A DNA stretch of 64,000 nucleotides from Desulfomonile tiedjei DSM 6799 (GTDB taxonomy: Bacteria > Desulfobacterota > Desulfomonilia > Desulfomonilales > Desulfomonilaceae), in contig NC_018025.1 of NCBI RefSeq assembly GCF_000266945.1, positions 3,221,001 through 3,285,000 of the forward strand. The letters run 5' to 3'. The translations under genes and the position numbers were made by a program. The notes below the pieces were generated by a model. That model was not told where the DNA came from and ran no database searches. It saw only the letters and a list, made by a program, of their open reading frames with translations. The stretch's first letter is position 1; every line of letters begins with the position of its first letter. This document shows, one piece after another, positions 63,357-64,000 of this stretch.

Positions 63357-63530
63357 GTATCCTCCACCTATTTTTGCTTTGCTTACTGTCATTTCTGAAA
63401 GTTGGTCCGAACTTGCTTGTCGAAGGCGCGCACATAAACGTACGCTCGTTCCCTGAGGGACGTCCTAGATTACCAATCGGTCCTGGTATGTCAAGTTGAA
63501 CGGCTTCTTTTGTGAACCGAGGTACAATGA

Positions 63531-63557
63531 AAAACCCCGCCCTGCTAAGGACGGGGT
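63531..63557 (-). terminator. Terminator of the rRNA operon
   Basis: On the minus strand ACCCCG-type arms (63534-63539 with 63552-63557 and inner pairs) are followed by TTTTT, 10 bp after the 5S end. Confidence 0.9.
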
Positions 63558-63567
63558 CTGTATGATA

Positions 63568-63685
63568 TCCCGGCGACGACCTACTCTCCCACGCGGTCAC
63601 CCACGCAGTACCATCAGCGCTGGAGGGCTTAACTGCTGTGTTCGGAATGGGAACAGGTGTTTCCCCTCCGCCATAGCCACCGGGA
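63568..63685 (-). rRNA. 5S ribosomal RNA
   Basis: The minus strand reads CCCGGTGGCTATGGCGGAGG at its 5' end, has the conserved CCCATTCCGAACACAGCAGT region and ends GTCGTCGCCGGGA, with the terminal helix pairing. About 118 nt. Confidence 0.96.
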
Positions 63686-63782
63686 AGCTGATAACATATG
63701 TAAAAGTGCGTGAAGGGCGATAGACCCTTCGTCTAAGACAATCAAATAGGATGATCGAGGAAAAGCGCATATATTTTGGTGG

Positions 63783-64000
<218 letters not shown>

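Overview
The window looks like chromosomal DNA of a strictly anaerobic deltaproteobacterium (Desulfobacterota), possibly a Desulfomonile-like sulfate reducer or syntroph. This placement is inferred from gene content: a complete 14-subunit complex I mixed with hydrogenase-type electron-bifurcation modules, formate-tetrahydrofolate ligase, a TAXI-type TRAP transporter, anaerobic cobamide genes, a sigma-54 activator and a probable selenoprotein. No oxygen-respiration gene was seen.

Layout. 1-7.8 kb: the end of an efflux adaptor with its ABC ATPase, facing a minus-strand block (unknown protein, PAC2 protein, mnmA, class A penicillin-binding protein). 8.2-15.7 kb: a strong promoter and large outer-membrane barrel gene, a GT2 glycosyltransferase, small minus-strand genes, tatA and holA. 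15.7-19.6 kb: a mobile and repeat zone with a 186-bp MITE-like element, two membrane/coiled-coil genes of unknown role and an intact IS1182-type element. Both mobile elements have matching ends and 4-bp target duplications. 19.7-22.3 kb: a thioredoxin-TPR gene with an in-frame TGA that reads as selenocysteine, then cobS with a CbiR-like gene, and tRNA-Leu(CAG). 22.4-26 kb: two sugar-nucleotide epimerases and enolase.

26-45.4 kb is the centrepiece. DRTGG and CBS/ATPase regulatory genes precede nuoABCD. These are followed by a second DRTGG gene, a PHP gene, a HATPase gene, nuoE, a [2Fe-2S] ferredoxin, a HydB/HndC-like nuoF and a formate-dehydrogenase-like nuoG, and then nuoHIJKLMN. The gene kinds normally found around bifurcating [FeFe] hydrogenases are here interleaved with a complex I operon. 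nuoG keeps its iron-sulfur ligands but lacks the catalytic Cys/Sec-His of formate dehydrogenase.

45.5-64 kb: purQ, fhs (one-carbon metabolism), an intergenic region with dispersed palindromic repeats and a possible small RNA, coaX, a histone-deacetylase-like hydrolase, truB, a signal-peptide-bearing class I glutamine amidotransferase behind a near-consensus promoter, a PaaI thioesterase, an NtrC-type regulator, a small zinc protein, a GNAT enzyme, a SYLF protein, the TRAP receptor and permease, a response regulator, a Ycf46-like AAA ATPase and a zinc-ribbon protein. The right edge enters a minus-strand rRNA operon (5S complete, 23S 3' end).

Start sites were moved to an internal start codon when a Shine-Dalgarno sequence supported it. 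All functional names are judged from motifs only; no database search was run.
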